Assembly (NCBI RefSeq): GCF_001682865.1
Contig: NZ_MAQX01000034.1
Span: 351,569-415,568 of the forward strand
From: Bacillus sp. FJAT-26390
GTDB lineage: Bacteria > Bacillota > Bacilli > Paenibacillales > Paenibacillaceae
Direction of reading: 5' to 3'
Length of the DNA stretch: 64,000 bases
The position numbers and the translations under genes are program-made. The notes under the pieces are model-generated. The model was not told the origin of the DNA. It made no database searches and was given only the letters and a program-made list of their open reading frames with translations. How positions within the stretch are numbered: position 1 is the first letter of the stretch; every line of letters begins with the position of its first letter. Of this stretch, positions 26,390 to 35,450 are shown piece after piece.

Positions 26390-26782
26390 TTATCTAGTGA
26401 TCAACAGTTCTCGGCTTGGACCTACAGATACGCTTCCGACCCTTACGCCGACGGCTTCTTCTACGAACCTAACATATTGCTGCGCCGCCTCCGGCAATTG
26501 CTCAAGGCTGCGCACGTGAGAAATATCGCATTTCCAGCCTGGAAGCCGCTCTAGTACTGGCTTTGCCGAATCAAGCTTTGCCGTAACCGGGAAGTGCTCC
26601 TTTACGATTTGACCGTCCAGCTCATATGCAGCACATACCGGTATTTCCTCTAAGTAGCCAAGCACGTCGAGGTTGGTCAGAGCAACCTCCGTAGCGCCCT
26701 GGAGCATGCAGCCATAACGAGTTGCCACCGCATCAAACCAGCCCATCCGGCGCGGCCTTCCCGTCGTTCGCGTCTTTTATTG
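26390..26782 (-). pseudogene. Adenylosuccinate synthetase-like gene, 3' fragment
   Basis: About 130 residues matching only the C-terminal end of PurA. The frame reads KTRTTGRPRRMGWFD at about 26781-26735, then SLEQLPEAAQQYVRFVEE and a C-terminal SVGPSREL. The GTP/IMP-binding N-terminal two-thirds is absent. Upstream of the homology the frame meets a stop (TAA) at once. The fragment abuts, head to head, a fragment of a LysR-type gene on the other strand. It is presumably nonfunctional and is probably not the only purA of the cell. Confidence 0.85.
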
Positions 26783-27135
26783 GACAGCCAAGACCAGCAG
26801 CCCATACGGTTTGAAACTATTGGCGAGCATCCGCTGCTGTTATTGGAAAAAGGGAGCAGCACTCGCCTTTTCTTGAAGAGCATGCCGAGTCGCATGGGGT
26901 TAAGCTCGTCCCCGAGCTTGAGGTGGGCAGCCTCGATCTGCTTGCTCAATTCGCAAGAAGCGACTTCGGTCTCGCCTTTCTCATTCGCGCATAAGTTGCA
27001 GATGCGCTAGCTTCAGGCGAGCTTATTGAAATCCCGCTGCACCCGCCTACTCCCGCTCGATGCGTTGGCATCGCTACGCTGCGAGGTGTTCCGATTTCCG
27101 CGGCTGCCAAACGGTTTCTCGAGCTGCTCCCGTAG
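26783..27135 (+). pseudogene. LysR-type regulator, C-terminal fragment with frameshift and stop
   Basis: The plus strand encodes parts of a LysR effector-binding domain. The first frame reads PIRFETIGEHPLLLLEKGSS; near 26857-26870 the homology jumps frame to EEHAESHGVKLVPELEVG and SDFGLAFLI. A TAA at 26992-26994 interrupts it, then ASGELIEIPL and GVPISAAAKRFLELLP follow to TAG 27133-27135. The DNA-binding N-terminal half is missing. These are clear marks of a decayed gene. Confidence 0.8.
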
Positions 27136-27195
27136 CGTCGAGAGCTTGCCGCTAATTGACCTTATCACAATAGCTGACAGAAAAATTTGATAAAC

Positions 27196-27239
27196 TAAAA
27201 TGGCCAATAGGAAGGAACTTCTTCCATTTGGCCATTTTT
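27196..27239. terminator. Terminator
   Basis: Stem AAAATGGCCAA / TTTGGCCATTTTT with an inner GGAAG/CTTCC hairpin. It lies between the LysR remnant and the last gene of the oxygenase cluster and can serve both. Confidence 0.88.
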
Positions 27240-27295
27240 GTCGATAGAAAGATCGTGGTTTACCTACAGATTCAAGCCTTCCATGTACTTAACCT

Positions 27296-28471
27296 CTAGG
27301 AATAAAATCCAGGCAGCGGAGATACGCCGTTCAAATACCAGTTTCCGACACTGCGCAGCTTGAATTCAGTAGGGTTGTGCAAGGTATGGGTTCGCACGTT
27401 GCGCCAAAATCGATCAAAGCCGTATTTGGATGAAGTAGCCCTTGCTCCCATCACTTCGAAAATCCGGTTCGTAATGTCGAGTGCCGTTTTTCCCGCCTTC
27501 ACGTTAGCAGCAGCGATCAAGACGGCGCATTCGCCTCGCTCCTTTTCGGTTAGATCAATATCTTTGCTCCAGATGTAATCAAGCTCACGATCCGCTTTCT
27601 CGACCAGGCTTAGTGCTGACTGGTAATCCGTCCACAGATCGCCGTAACGTGCAATCGTAGACGGTTCAGCGGAAGCCTGCTCAACTCCCGATGTATACCA
27701 GGGCTTCGCATGCGTTTTCGTATAAGCTCTTGCTTCTTCGAGCGCACCTGCTGCGCTGCCGATAAAGATACTTGCAAGAATACTTTGAGACAGCAGCGGA
27801 ATAATGGTAGAAAATACAGTTTGGCCAGAATAAGGCCTTTCTAATATTTCATTCGGCTTTACCCAAACATTTGCGAATACAACCGTCCCGCTCCCTGTCT
27901 GTCTTTGGCCCATATTATCCCAATCATCCACGATACGGACTCCTTCGCGAGAGGTTGGAATGATGCCTTCGTAATACTCACCGGTCTCTTCATCATTCCA
28001 AGAAATAGCGAGCAGATCCGAATCCGGAGAGCCTGAGCTGAACGATTTGGAGCCGTTGACCACTACCCCCCTCGTTGTATGTTTACCGATGATTGACTTC
28101 TCAAGCGGGTTTGAGGAATTTCCCCAGAAATAATGATGTCTAGCCGTCAATTCGTAAAAATAGCGCTTCTGCTCCTCGGTTCCGGCCAAGTGAGGTGCGA
28201 CCATGCATAGAAAATGATAGCCATACAAATGGGCAAGCGCTGCGTCAGACCGAGAAAATTCCCTCACGACCTTAAGAACGTCCGACCACCGCCCTCCGTC
28301 TCCGCCATATTCCTCTGGAATGAGCAGCTTAAGCAGGCCGCTTTCGCGTATCCAATCGCGCTGTATCTTTGGCGTGCCGCCTTCCTTGTCACGCTGGACG
28401 GCGTCCTCTCGAAACCGTTCTGCCAGCTCAGCCGCCACAGTTAAATAAATCGGTTCAATGGCAACCCCCAT
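27296..28471 (-). CDS. Acyl-CoA dehydrogenase-fold flavoprotein, SfnB/DszC-type monooxygenase
   Basis: A 391-residue protein with the N-terminal, middle and C-terminal domains of acyl-CoA dehydrogenases. The C-terminal stretch NVRTHTLHNPTEFKLRSVG replaces the usual IYEGT segment that carries the catalytic glutamate. That replacement is typical of DszC/SfnB-like flavin monooxygenases and makes true dehydrogenase activity unlikely. It probably oxidises a sulfur- or nitrogen-containing substrate using reduced flavin from a reductase encoded elsewhere. It is last in the cluster, 21 nt after the previous gene, with AAGGAGGG before its ATG. Confidence 0.85.
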   Translation of the reverse strand: MGVAIEPIYLTVAAELAERFREDAVQRDKEGGTPKIQRDWIRESGLLKLLIPEEYGGDGGRWSDVLKVVREFSRSDAALAHLYGYHFLCMVAPHLAGTEEQKRYFYELTARHHYFWGNSSNPLEKSIIGKHTTRGVVVNGSKSFSSGSPDSDLLAISWNDEETGEYYEGIIPTSREGVRIVDDWDNMGQRQTGSGTVVFANVWVKPNEILERPYSGQTVFSTIIPLLSQSILASIFIGSAAGALEEARAYTKTHAKPWYTSGVEQASAEPSTIARYGDLWTDYQSALSLVEKADRELDYIWSKDIDLTEKERGECAVLIAAANVKAGKTALDITNRIFEVMGARATSSKYGFDRFWRNVRTHTLHNPTEFKLRSVGNWYLNGVSPLPGFYS

Positions 28472-28492
28472 GTCCTTTCCCTCCTTTTGTCA

Positions 28493-29692
28493 CTATTCGC
28501 CCCCGGCAGTGAATAGCTCTGGTGGCAAACCGACTAAATCTTTACCAACCAACTCGCGCGCCAAATGATTGGAAGGCGCAAGCACCAATCCTGCGCGAAC
28601 ATCGCGGTACAACCGTTCGACTACACCTTTCTTATACCCATAGCCGCCTGTAACGTCCATTGCGGTAGATACGACTTGATTCGCAATTTCCGTGGCATGG
28701 ATTTTGAACTCGGTCCCCTCATACCACAGCTCGCCGAGCAGCCTGCCTTCCGCCTCATACCGGTTATACTTCTCAGCAAGCGAGAGCTGCCACGGCTTCA
28801 AAGCACTTAGTGAGATTTTTGCATTAGCCAGTTGCTGGCGAATCACCTGATAGTCGGCGAGGCTCTTGTTAAAATCGCTGTGGATCGTCCGTTTCACGCG
28901 GTTTATCGCGATCGCAAGTGCCTCCTGCGCCACGCCGATCCAAGCCGATCCGATGCCAAGCAGATACAGCGGGTCGACACCGTTGAGGGCGATTTCGACC
29001 GCTTTATTTTCGCCGAGGAGCAAATCCTCTCTAGGAACCTTCACATTGTCAAGCTTGAGCGGTCCGCTTTGATTGCCGCGTACGCCAAGAGCTTCCCAAG
29101 GCCCCGCGGAAATGCCTGGATCTTTGCCGTCCACGATGAAATAGCTCAAGTCACTCGGCTTTTGCGCGCCTGGTGTTTGGGTCTGAAGCACATAAAAGTC
29201 CGCGTGCCCGCCGCTCGTCGTAAACGACTTTTCCAAATCCAGGACATAATCTAACCCGTCCCGCTTCGCTTGACTCAAGTTGAACCAGGTATGACCGCCG
29301 GTCGCTTTCTCACTCATCGAATGCGTCGCGATCGCCCCTTTGCGAACGGGCTTCAGCCAGCGCTGCTTCTGATCCTCGGTTCCGTAATAGGCCACCGTTT
29401 GCGCCGCGCCGACATGCATGACATAAATGAGCGAGGTCGAAGGGCAGCCTTTGCCAATTTCCTCAGCAGCCAAGGAAAACGCCGTATAATCCAGTCCAAG
29501 ACCATCGTATTCCTTTGGAATGAGGATGCTGTTCCAGCCTTCATCCGCCAATGCCTGCAAATTTTCTTTTGGAAAACGGCCTTCTTCATCGATCCGTTCC
29601 GCATTTGGTCTAATCCTTTCATCTACAATGCGACGAATATGTGCCGCTGTTTGCTCATGCGAATCATGGGCTGATTTTGTATAAGCTGTCAT
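28493..29692 (-). CDS. Acyl-CoA dehydrogenase family protein, catalytic glutamate motif not conserved
   Basis: A 399-residue ACAD-fold protein. It has DEEGRFPKENLQALADEGW, the flavin-region stretch MSEKATGGHTW, and the helix DVTGGYGYKKGVVERLYRDV. After that helix an ordinary enzyme has IYEGT, but here the sequence is LVLAPSNHLARE, so the general-base glutamate is not conserved. This again points to an oxygenase-like rather than a beta-oxidation role. AAGGAGGTTAAAAAAAG precedes the ATG, 35 nt after the permease stop. Confidence 0.82.
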   Translation of the reverse strand: MTAYTKSAHDSHEQTAAHIRRIVDERIRPNAERIDEEGRFPKENLQALADEGWNSILIPKEYDGLGLDYTAFSLAAEEIGKGCPSTSLIYVMHVGAAQTVAYYGTEDQKQRWLKPVRKGAIATHSMSEKATGGHTWFNLSQAKRDGLDYVLDLEKSFTTSGGHADFYVLQTQTPGAQKPSDLSYFIVDGKDPGISAGPWEALGVRGNQSGPLKLDNVKVPREDLLLGENKAVEIALNGVDPLYLLGIGSAWIGVAQEALAIAINRVKRTIHSDFNKSLADYQVIRQQLANAKISLSALKPWQLSLAEKYNRYEAEGRLLGELWYEGTEFKIHATEIANQVVSTAMDVTGGYGYKKGVVERLYRDVRAGLVLAPSNHLARELVGKDLVGLPPELFTAGGE

Positions 29693-29727
29693 CTTTTTTT
29701 AACCTCCTTGGTTGCAGCGGCTGCCGA

Positions 29728-31200
29728 TTAAAGCGCCGTCGCTTTGTTCGAATGGTAATCGGCCGACTCGGCCAGTTCGGACGCTTCCGTCGCGACTGCT
29801 CCGATGCGCTGCTTAATCGATGGATCGCTTTTAAGCTTGAACCAGGCATAGATTAGACTCGCTGCGACGACGCCAAAAATAATCCAAGGGAAGTAGCTGA
29901 AAGGTTTCGGTTGTCCAGGCTGAACCAGCGCCCAAATCGGGAGCCCAATGCTAATGACGCCAAGTATCGGCAGCACGTAACGCTGAACAAGCGTCAACTC
30001 TTTATTCGGATAGAAAATGACAGCTAAATTAAGCAAAGCATAAATAATTAAAAGCGGAATGGTCCCAATCGTTCCCAAATAACCAAAACCCGTCACCCAT
30101 GTTTCTCCCGAAAAACCAAATAGCAGAGCGGCCGCGATACCAAGGCCGCTAAGCAGGGAAAGGGTCGCTGCCGGCGTCTGATACTTGGAGATAAAGCTGA
30201 GCTTCGCTGGAATGACGCCATCGCGAGCGGAGTTAAAAGCAACCCGGGAGAAGCCGTTCAGGCAGGCAATCGTCATGCCGACAATGCTCGTGAAGCCCGC
30301 GATAATCGCAAGGAAGGAGAAGCGTCCTAGATATTGGTTCGCGACATCGATGAAAGGGTTCGAGCTTTTAACGAGCGCGCTGTTATCGTTGCCAAAGCCC
30401 GTTACGACCGCGTAGCTGACCAGCAGATAGAACGCCGTCATTAGGGCGATGCTGATCAGAACAGCACGCTTCGTATTGCGCTTTGGATTGTCCGATTCCT
30501 CGGCAAGCGCAGCCGAATTTTCAAACCCGATAAACAAATAGATCGCAAGCGGGAAGCCGAGCCCAATACCAGCCAAGCCGCCCGTGACGGATGATGCAGC
30601 GAACGGTTCAAGTGATAAGCCGGCCGGTGGATCAATAAGCACGTAAATGGAAACTCCCGCTAGCACGACGACTTCGATCACGAGAGCAATCGTCGCTATT
30701 TTCGTCGAGCGGTCAATTCCTATAATCGTTAATCCCCAAATAACTAAGCCGAGAATGAGGGTCGGAACCGCCCAGTGGACGTGAATGTTATACAACGATA
30801 ACGAATCGGCTATCCATCCCCCTAATTCAAGGAATGCTGAACCCGCCAGAAAGACCGTTCCAACGAGAAATACGATGGCCGAAGCCGTTCCCGTCAAGGG
30901 TCCGAACGTCATCCCGATATATTTGATTAAGGAACCACTCGAAGGATGTTTGGTGGAAAATCGTGTAAGGCTCAGCCCTACGAAAATAATCGCGATTGCT
31001 GAGATTAAAATCGTCAGCGGCGAGCCGATGCCTGTTGCCATGAAGATGACTGGAAGGCCGTAATAAATAGCTGCCGCTGGCGCCATTTGTGCCAACGTAG
31101 AGCCAATTGTATCAAACAGACTCAGCTTTCGCTTAGGTGTTAACTTCGATCCTCCACCCTCATTGCTTCCAACCTGTGCTGCTAATTCGGAATGACTCAT
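29728..31200 (-). CDS. APC superfamily amino acid/organic substrate permease
   Basis: A 490-residue permease with about 12 membrane helices. The N-terminal core helix reads LFDTIGSTLAQMAPAAAIYY and a GFENSAALAEE motif lies after helix 6, both common in APC transporters of the YbeC/YveA type. ATG 31198-31200 follows GAGGAGGAG; a longer frame exists but is less well supported. Within this cluster it probably imports the substrate of the flavoproteins (inference); no substrate can be read. Confidence 0.88.
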   Translation of the reverse strand: MSHSELAAQVGSNEGGGSKLTPKRKLSLFDTIGSTLAQMAPAAAIYYGLPVIFMATGIGSPLTILISAIAIIFVGLSLTRFSTKHPSSGSLIKYIGMTFGPLTGTASAIVFLVGTVFLAGSAFLELGGWIADSLSLYNIHVHWAVPTLILGLVIWGLTIIGIDRSTKIATIALVIEVVVLAGVSIYVLIDPPAGLSLEPFAASSVTGGLAGIGLGFPLAIYLFIGFENSAALAEESDNPKRNTKRAVLISIALMTAFYLLVSYAVVTGFGNDNSALVKSSNPFIDVANQYLGRFSFLAIIAGFTSIVGMTIACLNGFSRVAFNSARDGVIPAKLSFISKYQTPAATLSLLSGLGIAAALLFGFSGETWVTGFGYLGTIGTIPLLIIYALLNLAVIFYPNKELTLVQRYVLPILGVISIGLPIWALVQPGQPKPFSYFPWIIFGVVAASLIYAWFKLKSDPSIKQRIGAVATEASELAESADYHSNKATAL

Positions 31201-31245
31201 CTCAAAACTCCTCCTCAATAATAAGTGATGGGCAGTGTAAAGAAT

Positions 31246-31296
31246 AAAAAAGAAGACTTCCCTTTATTTCTCTGTTTCGAGATAAGAGAGCCTTCG
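31246..31296 (-). terminator. Probable terminator between sfnG and permease
   Basis: On the minus strand GAAGGCTCTCTT can pair with AAGGGAAGTCTTC (one mismatch and some G-T pairs), followed by TTTTTTATT. It lies 37 nt after sfnG and 46 nt before the permease. Confidence 0.6.
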
Positions 31297-31332
31297 GTTG
31301 TCCGATCGGTCTATTTCGTGTATAAAGTTATT

Positions 31333-32427
31333 TCAATTTGCGCTCGTCTGCTGCTTCAATGACTGTGCCGCCGCTTCCAGCCGCCTCACAAGAGGAATGA
31401 CTGTTTGTCCGAAAAGCTCGAGCTCTTCGTCATAATGAAGGAAGCCCGTAAGCACTAGATCCACACCTATCTCTTTTAAGGCGATAATGCGCTCGGCTAC
31501 CTGCTGGGCAGTGCCGATCAGCCCGGTTTTGAATCCGTCGTTGAATTGAATCAGATCCTCCAAGGATGAATTCGCCCACATGCCTTCACGGTCCAAGGTC
31601 GCTTGTCCGGCATTCTTTACCTGCTCACGGAACGCTTCCAATGCAGCACTGTCAGCATTCGTTATTATATCCTGCAGCACTTGCCTCGCCTCTGCCTCAG
31701 TTTCCCGCACAATTACAAAGGCGTTAACCCCGAATTTCACCGTGCGACGATGTTCTTGCGCATAATCGGTTACTTCATCGATTTGCTTCTTCAATCCTTC
31801 AAGCGTATTGCCATTCATGAAATAATAATCTGATACCCGTCCTGCCATTCGCTTCGCAGCCTTGGAATTTCCGCCTTGAAAAATTGTCGGGCCGGGCCGC
31901 TGAACCGGTCGAGGGCTGAACTGCGCCTCGCGCAGCCGGTAAAAGTCTCCCGCGAACGTCGCTTTATCCGTTGTCCACAGCTCGCGCAGCACGCGTATGA
32001 ATTCCTCCGAGCGACGGTAACGTTCGTCATGGTCCAGCCAAGGTTGGCCAAGCGCAATATACTCATCCTTGAGCCAACCGCTTACGACGTTGATCGCTGC
32101 TCGACCGCCACTCAAATGATCGATAGTTGTTAACATTTTCGCTACAATTGCGGGCGGCCACAAGCCGGAAGCGACAGCGACGATAAGGCTGAGCTTATTC
32201 GTCTTGACAGCGAGCGCGGCGGCGAAGGTAAGTGCCTCCCACTGATCTTCGGAGTCGCTGCTGGCGACAAAGCGGGTTGGCAGCAGCATATGGGCAAAGC
32301 CGCCTCGCTCTGCCGTTTTCGCGTAGCTGACATTGGCGTCGAACGACCAGCTCGTTCGCTGCTCCAGCTTTGTTGCGACCAAACCACCCTTCTCTAAGGG
32401 GGCCCAATATCCGAAATCAATTGTCAT
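31333..32427 (-). CDS. sfnG: SfnG-like FMNH2-dependent dimethylsulfone monooxygenase
   Basis: A 364-residue luciferase-like monooxygenase. The sequence starts IDFGYWAPLEKGGLVATKLE and includes INVVSGWLKDEYIALGQPWL and PTIFQGGNSKAAKRMAGRVS, the SfnG pattern; length matches Pseudomonas SfnG. It would convert dimethylsulfone to methanesulfinate and formaldehyde using FMNH2. ATG 32425-32427 follows AAAGGAGGAG; a longer upstream frame overlaps ssuD and is not used. The gene begins 13 nt after ssuD. The reaction is assigned from family, not tested. Confidence 0.85.
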   Translation of the reverse strand: MTIDFGYWAPLEKGGLVATKLEQRTSWSFDANVSYAKTAERGGFAHMLLPTRFVASSDSEDQWEALTFAAALAVKTNKLSLIVAVASGLWPPAIVAKMLTTIDHLSGGRAAINVVSGWLKDEYIALGQPWLDHDERYRRSEEFIRVLRELWTTDKATFAGDFYRLREAQFSPRPVQRPGPTIFQGGNSKAAKRMAGRVSDYYFMNGNTLEGLKKQIDEVTDYAQEHRRTVKFGVNAFVIVRETEAEARQVLQDIITNADSAALEAFREQVKNAGQATLDREGMWANSSLEDLIQFNDGFKTGLIGTAQQVAERIIALKEIGVDLVLTGFLHYDEELELFGQTVIPLVRRLEAAAQSLKQQTSAN

Positions 32428-32440
32428 CGTTTCTCCTCCT

Positions 32441-33637
32441 TTACTGGCTTTTATGCGCTCCAGAAACTGTTGCCTTTTCGTTAACAGCATCTTGCTGCTT
32501 CTTGCCCTTGTCGGGCGGGAGCTCATTTCCGGCAATCATTTCACCAAACGGACTGATGAATGATCGATCATCGTGATTCTCCTGATTGCGTAGAGGCAAC
32601 AGCGGGAATAGCAGCTCAGCCGTACGGTATGCTTCCTCCAAATGCGGATAACCTGACAAGATGAATGTGTCGATTCCAAGCGCTGCATATTCGTTAATCC
32701 TTTCGGCTACTTGCTCAGGACTGCCGACAAGCGCCGTTCCTGCTCCGCCGCGAACCAATCCGATCCCTGCCCACAGATTAGGGCTGATGACGAGATGCGA
32801 GCGGTCTCCGTTATGAAGCTGGCTCATCCGCTTCTGCCCTTCCGAATCCATTCGGGCGAAAATACGCTGCGCGTTTGCGATCGTTTCTTCATCCAGATGG
32901 GAAATGAGATCGTCGGCTGCCTGCCAAGCTTCCTCTTCCGTCCGCCGAACTATAAGATGAAGCCGAATGCCGAACTTCAGCACTCTTCCTTTAGCTGCTG
33001 CCAATTCGCGCATTCTGTCCAACTTGCATCGAACAAGGTCAGGAGGCTCCCCCCAGGTGAGATAAACATCGACATGGTCCGCCGCGACGTCCATCGCCGC
33101 ATCGGACGAACCACCGAAGTAAAGCGGCGGGTAAGGCTTCTGAACGGGCGGATACAATACCGTTCCGCCTTGCACGTGCAAATGCTCTCCCTCGTAATCG
33201 ACGCTCTCCCCCGCAAGCTCTTTGCGCCAAATATGCAGAAACTCGTCGGTCAGTTCATATCTCGTATCATGGTCCAAGAACAGCCCGTCGCCGGCAAGCT
33301 CCACCGGATCACCGCCTGCTACGACATTAATGAGAAGTCTTCCTTTCGAGAACCGGTCCAGCGTCGCTGTCATTCTTGCCGCCAATGTCGGCTGAACTAA
33401 ACCCGGCCTTACAGCAACGAGAAACTTAAGCCTCTCGGTGGCAGGCACAAGAGTAGAGGCGACGATCCAGGAATCCTCGCAGGATTTGCCCGTCGGAAGC
33501 AGTACCCCGTTAAACCCGAGCTCGTCCGCTGCTTGGGCAATCTGTTTGCAATAATTGTAGGTGACGGCCCTCGCTCCATCGCTTGTACCCATGTAACGAC
33601 CGTCGCCATGCGTTGGAATAAACCAAAATATTTCCAT
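32441..33637 (-). CDS. ssuD: FMNH2-dependent alkanesulfonate monooxygenase
   Basis: A 398-residue enzyme very close in sequence to SsuD throughout: [74 protein letters not shown] and [16 protein letters not shown]. It cleaves C1-C10 sulfonates to aldehyde and sulfite. The C-terminus has about 20 extra polar residues. No SsuE reductase or SsuABC transporter lies in the window. GGATG precedes the ATG; the HpaB-like gene ends 40 nt upstream. Confidence 0.92.
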   Translation of the reverse strand: MEIFWFIPTHGDGRYMGTSDGARAVTYNYCKQIAQAADELGFNGVLLPTGKSCEDSWIVASTLVPATERLKFLVAVRPGLVQPTLAARMTATLDRFSKGRLLINVVAGGDPVELAGDGLFLDHDTRYELTDEFLHIWRKELAGESVDYEGEHLHVQGGTVLYPPVQKPYPPLYFGGSSDAAMDVAADHVDVYLTWGEPPDLVRCKLDRMRELAAAKGRVLKFGIRLHLIVRRTEEEAWQAADDLISHLDEETIANAQRIFARMDSEGQKRMSQLHNGDRSHLVISPNLWAGIGLVRGGAGTALVGSPEQVAERINEYAALGIDTFILSGYPHLEEAYRTAELLFPLLPLRNQENHDDRSFISPFGEMIAGNELPPDKGKKQQDAVNEKATVSGAHKSQ

Positions 33638-33677
33638 TCATGCTCATCCTTTCGTTTATTCTTTATCTTCTTCATCG

Positions 33678-35132
33678 TTACATAGGTGTTCTGCTGTTTT
33701 TGCTTGACTGCTTCAGCAGTTGCCACACCGGATCCGTCAAGCGCTGCTTGTCGTAATCGTTGTATTGATTGGCATATCCCCGAACCGGATCCCCGGCATA
33801 GAACCGCTCGTACAGCTCGTGCCTTGCGCCTAGCGGACTGCCGATTAAATCCCAAGCCAGCTTGAACAGCTGAACCTTCTTCTCGGCACTGATTGAAGCA
33901 CCCTCGAAATAACGGTGCATCAAATTCGTGAGCGGGCCATAAAAATCCTCCATGCCTGACGGTGCCTGAACGAACCCGCCTCCGCCCACCTGCTGCAAGA
34001 TCTCGATCGCCCGAGGGTAAAATTTCGTGCCTATGCTGCGCGCAGTATGAATGTAGGATAGCTCTGGGACCAGAACGCCCGTTTCATCCGGCTTTGCCTG
34101 TGTCTCCGAGGCGATGACGAGTGCCTTAATGACATCAATCTGCGTGATCAGTTCGCCGAGCTTTTCCTGCACGTGGAGAAAGCCTCCCGCCCCGATTGAA
34201 TCTGCTACTGCAAAAGTGATGCCCGCTACAAATTCGAGCTTCGCCACATAGCGGACGATATTTTGATGGAATGCCAGCGCATTGGCCGACTTGTTGTTCC
34301 TTAGCGCCAGCACCTTCGCCGAATCGCCGAACAGCAGCACTCGTTCCCAAGGGATGAGTACATCTTCGAAAAACAACACAGCATCCATTTCCTCGTATCT
34401 CGCACTGAGTGGATGATCCTGTCCCCGGAGGTCTGCGAACGATTCCCGACATACGATATGCAGTCCAGGTGAGTTCGCTGGCACAATAAGCACATGCGCG
34501 TAATTCCGGTCTTTCGCTTCAAATTTCAAAAAAGATGAAATGATGAAATCATGCGTATAAGGCGCCCCCGTTGCAATCATTTTGGCTCCCCGCACGACGA
34601 TGCCCTCGCTCGTTTCTTTTACAACATGGAGGAAGCGATCTGCAATGCGGGAATTGTCCAAATCCTTGGAGCGGTCAATTTGCGGATCGATAATGGCAGT
34701 AGTCAGAAATAGGTCACCGTCACGCGCTTCCTCGTAATATTTCGTGATTTTATGTTCAAAGTGCGGATCCAGCCGCCCAAGTTCCTTCCGCGCCGCATAC
34801 CAGCCGGTTACGAGCGAGCGGGCATAATCCGATAAACGGCTCATCATCCCATGTGTTTGCTGTGACCAGTAATCGAATGAACGGCTTCGCTTTGCCAGCT
34901 GTTCATGCGAATATGGAACAAGAAACGAGCTGTGCGCATAACGATCTGTATTGTCTACCTTGAACCCGACAATGTCCCTTATGGCAGGATCGTCCAATGT
35001 ATTAAACAACTGCCTAATCGTGTCCAAAGTACCCTTGAATGCCGGATGCTCAGGCAATTGCCCGACTTGAACGCCTTCGAGCCAAACTTGACGGCCATCA
35101 TTCAAGCTGCGCAAGAATGCTTCTCCTCTCAA
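33678..35132 (-). CDS. 4-hydroxyphenylacetate 3-hydroxylase (HpaB) family flavin monooxygenase
   Basis: A 484-residue enzyme of the HpaB/PvcC/YoaI family: N-terminal GEAFLRSLNDGRQVWLEG, a substrate-region stretch MIATGAPYTHDF, VLFFEDVLIPWERV and QVGGGGFVQAPSGMEDF. Such enzymes hydroxylate aromatics with FADH2 from a separate HpaC-type reductase, which is not encoded here. A TTG start is used; family homology begins at the second residue and a GGGGAA box lies about 7 nt upstream. It is first in the cluster and faces a divergent TetR gene. Confidence 0.85.
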   Translation of the reverse strand: MRGEAFLRSLNDGRQVWLEGVQVGQLPEHPAFKGTLDTIRQLFNTLDDPAIRDIVGFKVDNTDRYAHSSFLVPYSHEQLAKRSRSFDYWSQQTHGMMSRLSDYARSLVTGWYAARKELGRLDPHFEHKITKYYEEARDGDLFLTTAIIDPQIDRSKDLDNSRIADRFLHVVKETSEGIVVRGAKMIATGAPYTHDFIISSFLKFEAKDRNYAHVLIVPANSPGLHIVCRESFADLRGQDHPLSARYEEMDAVLFFEDVLIPWERVLLFGDSAKVLALRNNKSANALAFHQNIVRYVAKLEFVAGITFAVADSIGAGGFLHVQEKLGELITQIDVIKALVIASETQAKPDETGVLVPELSYIHTARSIGTKFYPRAIEILQQVGGGGFVQAPSGMEDFYGPLTNLMHRYFEGASISAEKKVQLFKLAWDLIGSPLGARHELYERFYAGDPVRGYANQYNDYDKQRLTDPVWQLLKQSSKNSRTPM

Positions 35133-35173
35133 GCTACATTCCCCATTTCGTATAATTAATTATTTACATTATC

Positions 35174-35229
35174 CCAATTGATTTAATTGGTTTTATTTAT
35201 TATGATAGCTATAATTTATTTTCCTACAA
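35174..35229 (-). promoter_or_regulatory. Candidate promoter/operator of the oxygenase cluster
   Basis: Minus strand TTGTAG (35224-35229), 16-17 nt, TATCAT. Downstream, at 35174-35190, is a palindrome CCAATT-GATTT-AATTGG at a position suited to repression, perhaps by the TetR product of the divergent gene. Confidence 0.5.
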
Positions 35230-35450
35230 CCGTTAGTTTTGAGAATTTTGTCGAAAATCCAACAGTTAACTGGGAAAATGTTTGAATTCTTGAGAATAAC
35301 CCTACAGAAAACATGCATTTGTTTGTCTCTAAAATGACCACGTATAGATGGAAATCTATTTCCCTGTTTAGGTCACAGTAACAAACAAGCTCATTTACAT
35401 GTTGTTTTTCCGACAAATTTATTAAATATGTTGAACATGGAGGTGTGGGA

